Shown here one piece after another: positions 8,968-16,558 of a stretch of DNA of 64,000 nt. Location: NCBI GenBank assembly GCA_036268425.1, contig DATAUE010000179.1:124001-188000 (forward strand), read 5' to 3'. The position numbers and the translations under genes were made by a program. Position 1 is the stretch's first letter; every line of letters starts with the position of its first letter. The notes under the pieces were generated by a model. It saw only the letters and a program-made list of their open reading frames with translations. It ran no database searches and was not told the DNA's origin. Source of the DNA: DATARH01 sp036268425 (lineage in GTDB: Bacteria > Pseudomonadota > Alphaproteobacteria > ATCC43930 > CGMCC-115725).

Positions 8968-10936
8968 GTCCAGCCTCGCCCTGCCGCCGCTAACCCGTAG
9001 CGTCGAGCGCGCCGAGCCGCAGGACAGCGCGTTCGACCGCGTCGTGCAGGCCACCGCCAGCCACGCGGTCGCCGCCTTTCCACGCCTTGGGCTGGCGCGG
9101 TTGCGCCGCTTCGCCAAACGGGTGGCGGCGTTTGCGGCAGCGCTGACGCAGCTTTCCGATGCCGAGTTGCGCCGCGACATCCGGGTGCGTGCCGCTGCGG
9201 TGCGCCGCAGCAAGCCCGGCGATATGACTCCGCTCGCCCCGTTATTCGCCGGGATCGGCGAGGCTGCATTCCGGACATTGCAGATGCGGCCGTTTCCGGT
9301 GCAGGTGATGGGAGCCTGCGCCCTGTGGGACGGCAGAATTGCCGAAATGGCGACCGGCGAAGGCAAGACGGTGACGGCCGCTCTGTGCGCCGCGGCGGCG
9401 GCGTTGAGTGGGGCGCCGGTGCACGTCGTGACGGTCAACGACTATCTCGCCGAGCGCGATGCCGAAAGCATGGCGCCGCTGTACGATTTTCTCGGGTTGG
9501 GGGTCGGGGTTGTTACCGGAGCGTCGCCGCGCGACGCGCGCGGCGATGCCTATCGCCAGCCGATCGCCTACTGCACTAACAAGGAACTGGTGTTCGACTA
9601 TCTGCGCGACGGGCTGCGCACCGGCGAGCGGCGCGGCAACCTGCAACTGAAGATCGACGCCCTCTACGGCGGCGGCGCGCCGTTATTGCAGGGGTTGCAT
9701 TTCGCGATCGTCGACGAAGCCGACAGCGTCCTGATCGATGAGGCGCGGATGCCGCTGATCCTGTCCGGCGAAACCGAAGGGCAGATCGACGGTGAGATGG
9801 CCGACGCTGCTCTCGACATTGCACAACAGCTCGAAGCCGGTCGCGATTGGCATCGCAGCGGCGGCGATCTGCGCATCGACTTGACCGATGCAGGGATCGA
9901 TCGTCTCGTGGGACTGGCGGAAGAGCGCGGCGGCTCGTGGGCGATCCCGCTGTTGCGCGAGGAACTGGTGCGGCACGCGCTGTCGGCGCTGCATCTGTTC
10001 CGCCGCGACGAGCACTACCTCGTCCGCGACGGCAAGGTCGAGATCATCGACGAGTTTACCGGTCGCGTGATGCCGGACCGGCAATGGACCGATGGTCTGC
10101 ACCAGATGGTCGAGCGCAAGGAAGGGTGTGCCGCGACGACCCGGCGCGTACCGCTCGCGCGGCTGACCTATCAGCGCTTTTTCCGGCGCTATCGGCGACT
10201 GTCCGGCATGACCGGGACGGCGGCCGAGGTTGCACGCGAATTGTGGTGGGTCTACGGGCTGCGCGTCGTCCGCATCCCGACCAATCGGCCGTGCCGCCGA
10301 GTCCACCGGCCGGATCGGGTCGTCGCCCGCGAAGCGGCAAAGTGGCAGGCGCTGGCGACGCGGGTCGCGGCTTTGCATCGCGCCGGCGCTCCGGTGCTGG
10401 TTGGGACACGCACCGTGCAGGCCTCTCTTGAGGCCAGCCGGCATCTCACCGCGGCCGGGGTGCCGCATGCGATGCTGAACGCGGCGCAGGACCAGTCGGA
10501 AGCCGAAATCGTCGCCGCAGCCGGGCAGCCGGGGCATGTCACGGTGGCCACCAACATGGCGGGTCGCGGCACCGATATCCGGCTCGGCGATGGGGTTGCC
10601 GCGCTCGGCGGGCTGCATGTCGTGATGACCGAGCGTCACGATGCGCGCCGCATCGACCGCCAGCTTGCCGGCCGCAGCGGCCGCCAGGGCGATCCCGGCA
10701 GCTTCGAGACGGTGCTGTCGCTGGATGACGCGATCCTGCAATACGGTGCAGTTGGTGGTCCCGTGCTGGCCGCGGCGCGGTTCGCAATGCCGCTGCTCGG
10801 TTCGTGGGCGGGTCTCGTTGCGATTCGCTGGGCGCAGCTGCGGCTCGAACGGGTGCATTTCAAGATCAGGCGTGACCTGCTGCGCGCCGACCGAGCTTCG
10901 GGTGAAATCCTGGCGTTTGCCGGAAGGGGGGAGTGA
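8960..10936 (+). CDS. Short SecA-like preprotein translocase ATPase
   Basis: The 658-residue protein has the SecA motor: Q-motif-like RPFPVQVMGA (110-119), Walker A TGEGKT (132-137), Walker B VDEAD near 252, the IIDEFTGRVMPDRQWTDGLHQ signature, SGMTGTAAE, TNMAGRGTDI near 530 and QLAGRSGRQGDPGS near 570. It is clearly shorter than housekeeping SecA (usually 850-930 residues). The C-terminal scaffold/wing is reduced and there is no Cys-rich SecB/zinc tail. That makes it an accessory SecA paralogue, not the general one. The ATG overlaps the end of the M50 gene, and the stop overlaps the start of the next adaptor gene. In other bacteria accessory SecA proteins export a small set of large, often glycosylated or repetitive surface proteins; by analogy the giant protein upstream is the likely client. 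Confidence 0.85.
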   Translation: MSRSSLALPPLTRSVERAEPQDSAFDRVVQATASHAVAAFPRLGLARLRRFAKRVAAFAAALTQLSDAELRRDIRVRAAAVRRSKPGDMTPLAPLFAGIGEAAFRTLQMRPFPVQVMGACALWDGRIAEMATGEGKTVTAALCAAAAALSGAPVHVVTVNDYLAERDAESMAPLYDFLGLGVGVVTGASPRDARGDAYRQPIAYCTNKELVFDYLRDGLRTGERRGNLQLKIDALYGGGAPLLQGLHFAIVDEADSVLIDEARMPLILSGETEGQIDGEMADAALDIAQQLEAGRDWHRSGGDLRIDLTDAGIDRLVGLAEERGGSWAIPLLREELVRHALSALHLFRRDEHYLVRDGKVEIIDEFTGRVMPDRQWTDGLHQMVERKEGCAATTRRVPLARLTYQRFFRRYRRLSGMTGTAAEVARELWWVYGLRVVRIPTNRPCRRVHRPDRVVAREAAKWQALATRVAALHRAGAPVLVGTRTVQASLEASRHLTAAGVPHAMLNAAQDQSEAEIVAAAGQPGHVTVATNMAGRGTDIRLGDGVAALGGLHVVMTERHDARRIDRQLAGRSGRQGDPGSFETVLSLDDAILQYGAVGGPVLAAARFAMPLLGSWAGLVAIRWAQLRLERVHFKIRRDLLRADRASGEILAFAGRGE

Positions 10937-11775
10937 TGCGAATGGCACGCTGGCCACGATGCCGGCACGTGGGCCTGTTAGCCAGTGGGTTGTTGCTTGC
11001 GTTGTCTTACGCTGCGGGCGCGGCCGAACAGCGTTTCGACTGTGTGATCGATCCCGCGGCCAGGGTCAGCGTCGGCGGCCCGGTGGTCGGGCTGCTCGAC
11101 GAGGTGCTGGTCGACCGCGGCGACAAGGTCAAGCGCGGCCAGGTCCTCGCGCGGATGCAGTCCGAGGTTGAGGCCGCGACGGTCGCGCTCGATCAGGCCA
11201 AGGCCGACAACGACGCCGAACTTGAATTGCGCACGACGCAACTGGCGCTCAGCAAGAAAAAGCTCGAACGAACGCAGATTCTGTTCAGCAAGCAGGTTGC
11301 GACCGCCGAAAAGCTCGACGAGCTTAACGCCGAAGTGCAGGTCAACGAACGCTTGGCGGCGCTTGCCCGGCTTGCACACCGGGTCAGTCTGCTCGAACTG
11401 GCGCGCTCACAAAAGCTGCTGCAGCAACGCGAAATCCGCAGCCCGGTCGACGGGATCGTTACCGAGCGGCTGATGCATGGCGGTGAAAACGTCCACCAGG
11501 AATCGGTGATCGTCAAACTCGCCCGCCTTGATCCGCTGCACGTTGAGGTCTATCTGCCGGTCAAGCTGTATCCGCTGGTGCGGATCGGCATGACCGGGAT
11601 CGTCGAGCCGGCGGCGCCGATCGAAGGCCGTTTCGATGCCAAGATCAGCGTGATCGATCAGGTGTTCGATGTGGCCAGTGGTACATTCGGCGTGCGTCTC
11701 GACCTGCCGAACCCGGATGGGCGACTGCCCGGCGGCCATCGCTGCCAGACCGCATTTTCGTTTGCCGGGTCGTAA
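10936..11775 (+). CDS. Periplasmic HlyD/RND-type adaptor subunit
   Basis: A protein of about 279 residues with an N-terminal export signal (GLLASGLLLALSYAAGAA, likely cleavage after AGA). It has a lipoyl half-motif (ASVGGPVVGLLDEVLVDRGD type), a long coiled-coil hairpin of about 100 residues, the second lipoyl half (EIRSPVDGIVTERLMHGGE) and a beta-barrel region. It is short for the family and has no membrane anchor of its own. Start codons GTG 10933, ATG 10936 and ATG 10942 compete; the GGGGGGAG box at 10925-10932 fits 10942 best by spacing. The stop of the SecA-like gene overlaps the start in a TGATG. It is the third lipoyl-type adaptor in one operon, which suggests a composite periplasmic conduit. 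Confidence 0.8.
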   Translation: MRMARWPRCRHVGLLASGLLLALSYAAGAAEQRFDCVIDPAARVSVGGPVVGLLDEVLVDRGDKVKRGQVLARMQSEVEAATVALDQAKADNDAELELRTTQLALSKKKLERTQILFSKQVATAEKLDELNAEVQVNERLAALARLAHRVSLLELARSQKLLQQREIRSPVDGIVTERLMHGGENVHQESVIVKLARLDPLHVEVYLPVKLYPLVRIGMTGIVEPAAPIEGRFDAKISVIDQVFDVASGTFGVRLDLPNPDGRLPGGHRCQTAFSFAGS

Positions 11776-11818
11776 GCCGCCCGGTTGATTGTGTCTCCCT
11801 CAGCGCTGAGAGGTCAGC

Positions 11819-12568
11819 ATGCCCCCCTCGGATCCTTCTCTGCCGATGTTCTACCAGCAGCCGCGCGCGCTGTTGACCACGGTGCATGCCGATTGCGGCA
11901 TCGAGCCGGTGACCGATTACTCCTTTGCCGCGAGCGCCAACTCAGTGCCGATCGGCGCCGAGGAGTTTTATGAAGCGCAGGCGCATTACCCGATTGTGTT
12001 CACGACCGCGGAGCCGGCGACCGCGGTCGTCGTGCTGGGGTTGGAACAAGACCGCAACCTGTTCGTCCTTGATGACCATAGCTGGCGTCCGGGTTCTTAT
12101 ATTCCGGCCTATGTCCGCCGCTATCCGTTTGTCTTTGTGACGAACGACAATGATTTCGTGCTCGGCGTCGACGAGGCTGCGGCGAGCTTTTCGCGTACCG
12201 GGGGGCAGCCGCTGTTCGAAAATGGCGAACCCTCGGCGATGACTAAACGCGCCATCGATTTCTGCTCCGCATTCCAGGTGCAGGATAGGATCGTGCGGGA
12301 ATTCACTGCGGCATTGCAGGCCCACGATCTGCTGATCCCGCATCGGGCCGATTTCCAGGACGCCGGTGGGCAGGGACGCCGGTCGTTGACCGGCTTTACG
12401 ATGATCGACGAGCCGCGCTTTACGGGATTGGCCGATGAGGTGTTCCTCGATTGGCGCAAGCGCAACTGGCTGGGGCTGGTTTACGCGCACCTGCTGTCGA
12501 TGCGGCGCTGGCGCTCGCTCGCGCCGCTTCTCGACCCGACTCGGATGGAGGTCGGCGGCGCTGCGTAG
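11819..12568 (+). CDS. SapC family protein
   Basis: 249 residues matching the SapC family (PF07277) along the whole length. Hallmarks include the N-terminal Tyr/Pro segment, FEAQAHYPIVF-like text (here YEAQAHYPIVFT), YIPAYVRRYPFVF and a C-terminal region with W/R-rich segments. SapC was named from surface-array genes of Campylobacter, but its biochemical role is unsettled; it is not the peptide-transport SapC permease. No signal peptide is seen, so it is predicted to be cytoplasmic. The start has a GAGAGG box 6 bases upstream. The gene follows the adaptor by 43 bases on the same strand and probably belongs to the same operon, which fits a role in surface-protein assembly. It is the last plus-strand gene before a convergent hydrolase. 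Confidence 0.82.
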   Translation: MPPSDPSLPMFYQQPRALLTTVHADCGIEPVTDYSFAASANSVPIGAEEFYEAQAHYPIVFTTAEPATAVVVLGLEQDRNLFVLDDHSWRPGSYIPAYVRRYPFVFVTNDNDFVLGVDEAAASFSRTGGQPLFENGEPSAMTKRAIDFCSAFQVQDRIVREFTAALQAHDLLIPHRADFQDAGGQGRRSLTGFTMIDEPRFTGLADEVFLDWRKRNWLGLVYAHLLSMRRWRSLAPLLDPTRMEVGGAA

Positions 12569-12649
12569 CTTCGCGTCGCGGGCCGCCGCAACGACGGAAC
12601 TCCAAGACGATCGAGGCCGAACCGGCTCTCCGATCGTGCAATCTGTCCT

Positions 12650-13396
12650 TTATCGAGGCTGATGCGTCTTGAGGAAGGTGCGCACCCGGTTGATCGTGCG
12701 GGCGAGCAATTCGGGCGGATCGCGCCAGGGATAGACGGTTATCTCCGCATTCGGCGCCATCGAGGCGATATCGACCGCGGTCTGGTGCGGGTGCGCCGGG
12801 GTGTCGTCCGGCATGACGAGGATCGGCGTCTTGCACGACCGCGTGAAATCGCGCGACACGCTGTACACAAAATCGGGCTGCACGCGGTAGAGGTCATGCA
12901 GATACTTGTCGACCTGTGCCTGCGTCAGGTCGGATCGCCGCGGCAGCAGTTCCGGGGCCCACACGTCGCGGCCGGAATTGTACATCACATCCGGGTTTTC
13001 CGGCCGATGCCCGACTGGTTGGCAGCACACCGCGGCAGCGACGCGGTCCGGCGCGCGTTCGATCAGCTTCAAGGCAAACGGGCCGCCGATGCAGTAGCCC
13101 ATGAAAAAGAACTGCCGGATACCGAGATGGTCCATCAGCCCAAGCTGGTCATCGGCAAAGGCGCCCCACGGGTCGCCGGCCGGAATTGGCCCCGTGCTTT
13201 CCCCGCCATTGGCGTTGCGCTGGTCCATCGTGATGCAGCGGAAATCGTTTTTGAACGCGTCCGGCGCGTTGAACACCGCCGTCGCCCAGTTGCTGACGCG
13301 GGAGTTCAACCCGCCACCGGGGGTGACCAGCAACGGGAAGCCGCTGCCGGTCTCCTCGTAGCGGATGCGCACATCGCCTTTTGTGTAAAACGGCAC
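12650..13396 (-). CDS. Alpha/beta-fold hydrolase with Cys at the nucleophile elbow
   Basis: 248 residues with the alpha/beta-hydrolase fold: oxyanion loop near GGGL (27-30), DQRNANGG (58-65) and the nucleophile elbow MGYCIGGPF, where position 102 is Cys instead of Ser. The acidic region is PDD at 196-198. The usual C-terminal catalytic GH is not evident; the equivalent place reads YPWRDPPEL, although His residues occur at 202 and 204. Cys nucleophiles are known in dienelactone hydrolases, but the rest of the sequence is more like general hydrolases of aromatic pathways. The start has an upstream GGAG-rich region (gcaaggagtga). It is convergent with the SapC gene. The substrate is unknown. Confidence 0.75.
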   Translation of the reverse strand: MPFYTKGDVRIRYEETGSGFPLLVTPGGGLNSRVSNWATAVFNAPDAFKNDFRCITMDQRNANGGESTGPIPAGDPWGAFADDQLGLMDHLGIRQFFFMGYCIGGPFALKLIERAPDRVAAAVCCQPVGHRPENPDVMYNSGRDVWAPELLPRRSDLTQAQVDKYLHDLYRVQPDFVYSVSRDFTRSCKTPILVMPDDTPAHPHQTAVDIASMAPNAEITVYPWRDPPELLARTINRVRTFLKTHQPR

Positions 13397-13611
13397 GAGT
13401 CACTCCTTGCAACATGATGTTCCGTGTCCGCCGTCGTCTCGGCCAGAGATGTCCGCATCGCCGAGTTGCCGGCATTCGATTTCCGACTTCAGCTCAATTT
13501 TCATCGCTGCTCAACCCCATCTGCGGAGGCGAGCCGTAATCGGCGGCGTTCGTGCGCTCTTCTATGCGTGATACGGTTGATTTGCTCCGCCCTGGAACCG
13601 AGACGTTGCCG

Positions 13612-13878
13612 ATGGAAGACGAAGGTTTTGCCGACGACGATTTTATCGAAGAGGTCGCATGGGACTATGTCGGGCTGCACGGTTCTGCGAGCATTTGGGT
13701 GCTGCAGGAGCGAGCCAGGCTTGTCGACGCGGCCGGCGATAGCTTGTCCGCGGATACCTGGCGCGCCATCGCCGAGGCGGCGGAACGCATCCTGTCGGCC
13801 GATTTCGGACTAAGGGCGACTCGTAAGCGTCAGAGTCAGCCAAACGCCAAGTATCCCAAGACCGCCGAGGACCAATAA
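13612..13878 (+). CDS. Small acidic conserved hypothetical protein
   Basis: 88 residues from ATG 13612; in-frame starts at 13552 (GTG) and 13564 (ATG) would add 20 or 16 residues. The N-terminus is very acidic (EDEGFADDDFIEE). It is followed by a helical segment with the pattern LHGSxSxWVLQERARLVDAAGD-x-LSADTWRAIAEAAERIL, which I recognise as a recurrent hypothetical family of alphaproteobacteria. No function is known. The last 20 residues are basic and of poor quality. They overlap a possible small membrane-protein gene on the opposite strand (13810-13977), so the true 3' end or the reality of one of the two is open. Confidence 0.5.
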   Translation: MEDEGFADDDFIEEVAWDYVGLHGSASIWVLQERARLVDAAGDSLSADTWRAIAEAAERILSADFGLRATRKRQSQPNAKYPKTAEDQ

Positions 13879-13977
13879 TCGGCCAAAAACCTTGGGTTTG
13901 CCCGATTGGCGCAAGGTGGTGGTGGCGATGCCGGTCACGAACAGCGCAAAACCGGCGATCGCGTAATGATAGCCCAT
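13810..13977 (-). CDS. Possible 55-residue two-helix membrane protein
   Basis: A short frame encodes a 55-residue peptide beginning MGYHYAIAGFALFVTGIATT and ending in LTSRP. It has two hydrophobic stretches (about 4-21 and 33-51) separated by a basic loop (RQSGKPK), the layout of a small inner-membrane hairpin protein. A GGGAGAG box lies about 18 bases upstream of the ATG, which is too far to be convincing. It overlaps the 3' end of the plus-strand hypothetical gene by 69 bases. There is no homology evidence available to me; the hydrophobic pattern is the only support. Confidence 0.33.
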   Translation of the reverse strand: MGYHYAIAGFALFVTGIATTTLRQSGKPKVFGRLLVLGGLGILGVWLTLTLTSRP

Positions 13978-14080
13978 CAGGATTGCCGAACTGACTCTCT
14001 CCCTTGTAGCCTACCCGCAGTGCACTCGGCGTCAAGCGGCGACGGCCGCCTGACCCAACCCAAAGCAGCCTGCCCCGGCT

Positions 14081-15142
14081 CTAGCTGCCGAGGCGTGTCG
14101 CGAGCACGGCGGCAGGGCGGTTGCCAACGGCCTGCACCGCCAGTGGCGTCAACGCACCGCTGTCCCCGTTGATGCGATAGCTTGCGAGGCGGCCGGTCGC
14201 GGTGCCAGCGGCGAACAGGAAATTGCCGGCGGGATCGACGCAGAAGGCGCTCGGCACCGCCTCGGTCGAGGCGTGCCCGGCCGCGGCTAAATGCCCGGTG
14301 GCAGCGTCGACCGCAAAGCCGGCGATGCTGTTGTGTCCTCGGTTGGCGACGTAAAGAAAGCGTCCCGACGGCGTAAAATGGATCATCGAGCAGGTGTTTC
14401 GTACCGAAACGCCGGTCGGCAGGCTGGCGATCGTCTGCACCGGCGCGAGGTTTCCCGTCGCGGCATCGAGACGATAAAGGGAGACGCCGCAGCCCTGCTC
14501 GTTTGAGAAATAGACCCGGTCGTGCAGCGTCGGATGAAAGCAATAATGGCGGGGACCGACCAGCTCCGCCTGCTCGACCCGCGACGGCGTGCTAGGGGTC
14601 AGGCGGCCGCTGCCTTGATCGAACCGGAACTGCATGATCACGTTCGGACCGGGATTGTTTTTAGGCGGCTCCAGCACGTTGTCGTTGAGGCGGGCAATGT
14701 GCGGCACAAAGGCGAAGCGATTGGAGGGATCGGTCATGATCGCATGCGCGCCGGTCGCGGTCTCATGCCGGTCGAGCGCCGCGGCGCCGACTGTGCCGTC
14801 GGCCCCGAGCGGATGCACCGCGGCATAGCCGCCTTGGTAATAGGCCGACAGCAGGTATTTGCCGGTGCGATCGGTGGCGAGAAAGGTCGGCGCGTCGGCC
14901 GCTGCGACGCTTCCCTGCAGGGTCAGGGCGCCGCTGCCTTGGTCAATCCGGTAGCTGGAAATCGCCGGTTTACCGCGATGCCCGACGTAAAGCACCTGCC
15001 GGTCGGGGCTGAGCGCCACGACCGACGGCCCGCCGGCGACCGGCACATCCGCCTGCGGCGTCAGCCGCCCGCTGTCGGCGTCGAGGGCGAAGGTTGCGAT
15101 CTTGTCGTCGTCTTGCAGGCCAACGTAGAGGGCGTAAGGCAT
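14081..15142 (-). CDS. Lactonase family beta-propeller protein (6-phosphogluconolactonase-like)
   Basis: 353 residues of the PF10282 lactonase/YbhE type: repeated blades such as LYVGLQDDDKIATFALD, YVGHRGKPAISSYRID and FLYVANRGHNSIAGFAVD, each ending in a Gly/Asp-rich turn. Members hydrolyse 6-phosphogluconolactone or carboxy-muconolactones; which applies here cannot be told. The ATG at 15142 is preferred over an upstream start at 15169 because it begins exactly at the first blade strand and has a GGGGA box 6 bases upstream. There is no signal peptide. It stands alone on the minus strand, divergent from the amidohydrolase at 15401. Confidence 0.8.
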   Translation of the reverse strand: MPYALYVGLQDDDKIATFALDADSGRLTPQADVPVAGGPSVVALSPDRQVLYVGHRGKPAISSYRIDQGSGALTLQGSVAAADAPTFLATDRTGKYLLSAYYQGGYAAVHPLGADGTVGAAALDRHETATGAHAIMTDPSNRFAFVPHIARLNDNVLEPPKNNPGPNVIMQFRFDQGSGRLTPSTPSRVEQAELVGPRHYCFHPTLHDRVYFSNEQGCGVSLYRLDAATGNLAPVQTIASLPTGVSVRNTCSMIHFTPSGRFLYVANRGHNSIAGFAVDAATGHLAAAGHASTEAVPSAFCVDPAGNFLFAAGTATGRLASYRINGDSGALTPLAVQAVGNRPAAVLATRLGS

Positions 15143-15400
15143 GGTTGTTCCCCGGTCATCCCGTCTCAAGCAGAGTCTATCTGCGCATCACGGCATGACA
15201 CCTTCAAGGCCAAACCCGCGCCGGAGCACGCTGACCACTGCCGGCTGACCCGCGTCGGGTGACGGGGTTGTTGGCTCGCCGCGAACTTGCGCTCAATATA
15301 GGCGAGGTTAACCATGCCGATCGAACGGGGTGCCGCAATCCCCGCCAGCCTGAGCAAGGCAGAAGATTCGACGGCGGCAGAGGCGAGGGAGTGATCACTG

Positions 15401-16546
15401 ATGAAAGACGGAGTTCGCGTTTACGATACCGATACGCATATCGATCCCGGCTCCGACGTGCTGGAGAAATTTGTCGATCCGAGTTTTCGCTCGCGGCTCG
15501 ATGAGCTTGCACCGTTTCGGGTCTCGGTCAAATCGCGGGCGCTCGACGGGGCGCCGCGCAACACCTACCGCTTTGAGCAGCGCCTTTATGAACGCACGCT
15601 TGGGGAAGCGGAGTTGCGCAAAGGCTCGTCCGACGAGCGGCAGTGGCGCGGCCGCCGCCGCCCCAGCCCCGGCGTTGTCGACGACCGCTCCGACAACCGT
15701 GTCCTCGACATGAACGAGGAGGGCACCGACGTGCATTTCCTGGTGCCGTCAGTGTGGACCAGCATTGTCGGGGTGCCCGACATATCGCTCGAAACCGGGC
15801 TGATCCGCGCCTATCACCGGCATATGGAGGAATTCTGCGGCCCTTATCCCGACCGGCTGAAAGGACCGATCGTCGCCTCGACGCGCAACGTCGCTTCGGC
15901 GGTCGAGGAGATCAAGCGCTGGGGCAAATCGAAATGGGCGGTCGCCGTGCAGCCGCTATTGCCCAATGAAATGCCGGTCGATCACCCTGACCTGGAGCCG
16001 ATCTGGCGCGCCGCCGAGGATCACGATCTGGCGATCGTGCATCACAGCTTTACCTGGTCGGCGCCCTATTTCCCCGGCTACACCGAGATGTGGGACAGTG
16101 TTTATCTGGCGCGGTTGTGCTCGCATCCGTGGGGTGCGATGCGCTTTATGGCCGGATTTCTCGCCAGCGGTATTCTCGACCGCTATCCCGGCCTGCGGCT
16201 ATGTGTGCTCGAATGCGGCTTTGGCTGGCTGCCGTTCTGGGTGCGGCGGATGGACGAGCAGGTCAGTTATGTCGGGCGCACTGCCAAGCTCAAAATGCTG
16301 CCGAGCGAGCAATTCGCTGCCGGCCGCGTTTTCGCCAATGTCGAGGCGCACGAGCGCGCCCCGATGTTCGACATGGTGACGGCGGCGTTGGGCGAGGATT
16401 GCCTGATGTTCGGCTCGGACTACCCGCATTTCGAATCGTGGTTTCCGAACTCGGTCGACAAGATTCTGGAATGGCCGAGCGTCACCGGCGACCGGGCGAA
16501 GAAGTTGCTGTGGGAGAACGCAAACCGCTGCTTCAAGCGGACATAA
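15401..16546 (+). CDS. Amidohydrolase family protein (PF04909)
   Basis: 381 residues of the amidohydrolase-2 / metal-dependent TIM-barrel family. The N-terminal metal site is DTDTHIDP. Later conserved parts include AIVHHSFTWSAPYFPGY and GLRLCVLECGFGWLPFWVRRMDE, with the C-terminal MFGSDYPHFESW that supplies the last metal ligand. Members are decarboxylases or C-C/C-N hydrolases of aromatic and related compounds; the substrate is not predictable. A GAGGGAG box precedes the ATG. The gene converges on the ABC binding protein with only 12 bases between stops. It is one of three members of this superfamily in the window. Confidence 0.85.
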   Translation: MKDGVRVYDTDTHIDPGSDVLEKFVDPSFRSRLDELAPFRVSVKSRALDGAPRNTYRFEQRLYERTLGEAELRKGSSDERQWRGRRRPSPGVVDDRSDNRVLDMNEEGTDVHFLVPSVWTSIVGVPDISLETGLIRAYHRHMEEFCGPYPDRLKGPIVASTRNVASAVEEIKRWGKSKWAVAVQPLLPNEMPVDHPDLEPIWRAAEDHDLAIVHHSFTWSAPYFPGYTEMWDSVYLARLCSHPWGAMRFMAGFLASGILDRYPGLRLCVLECGFGWLPFWVRRMDEQVSYVGRTAKLKMLPSEQFAAGRVFANVEAHERAPMFDMVTAALGEDCLMFGSDYPHFESWFPNSVDKILEWPSVTGDRAKKLLWENANRCFKRT

Positions 16547-16558
16547 AGCAGAAGCGGT

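Noticed and set aside
10933..10935. GTG 10933 as the adaptor start
   Set aside because: It is possible, but ATG 10936 or 10942 are more usual and better spaced from the GGGGGGAG box; the mature protein would be the same.
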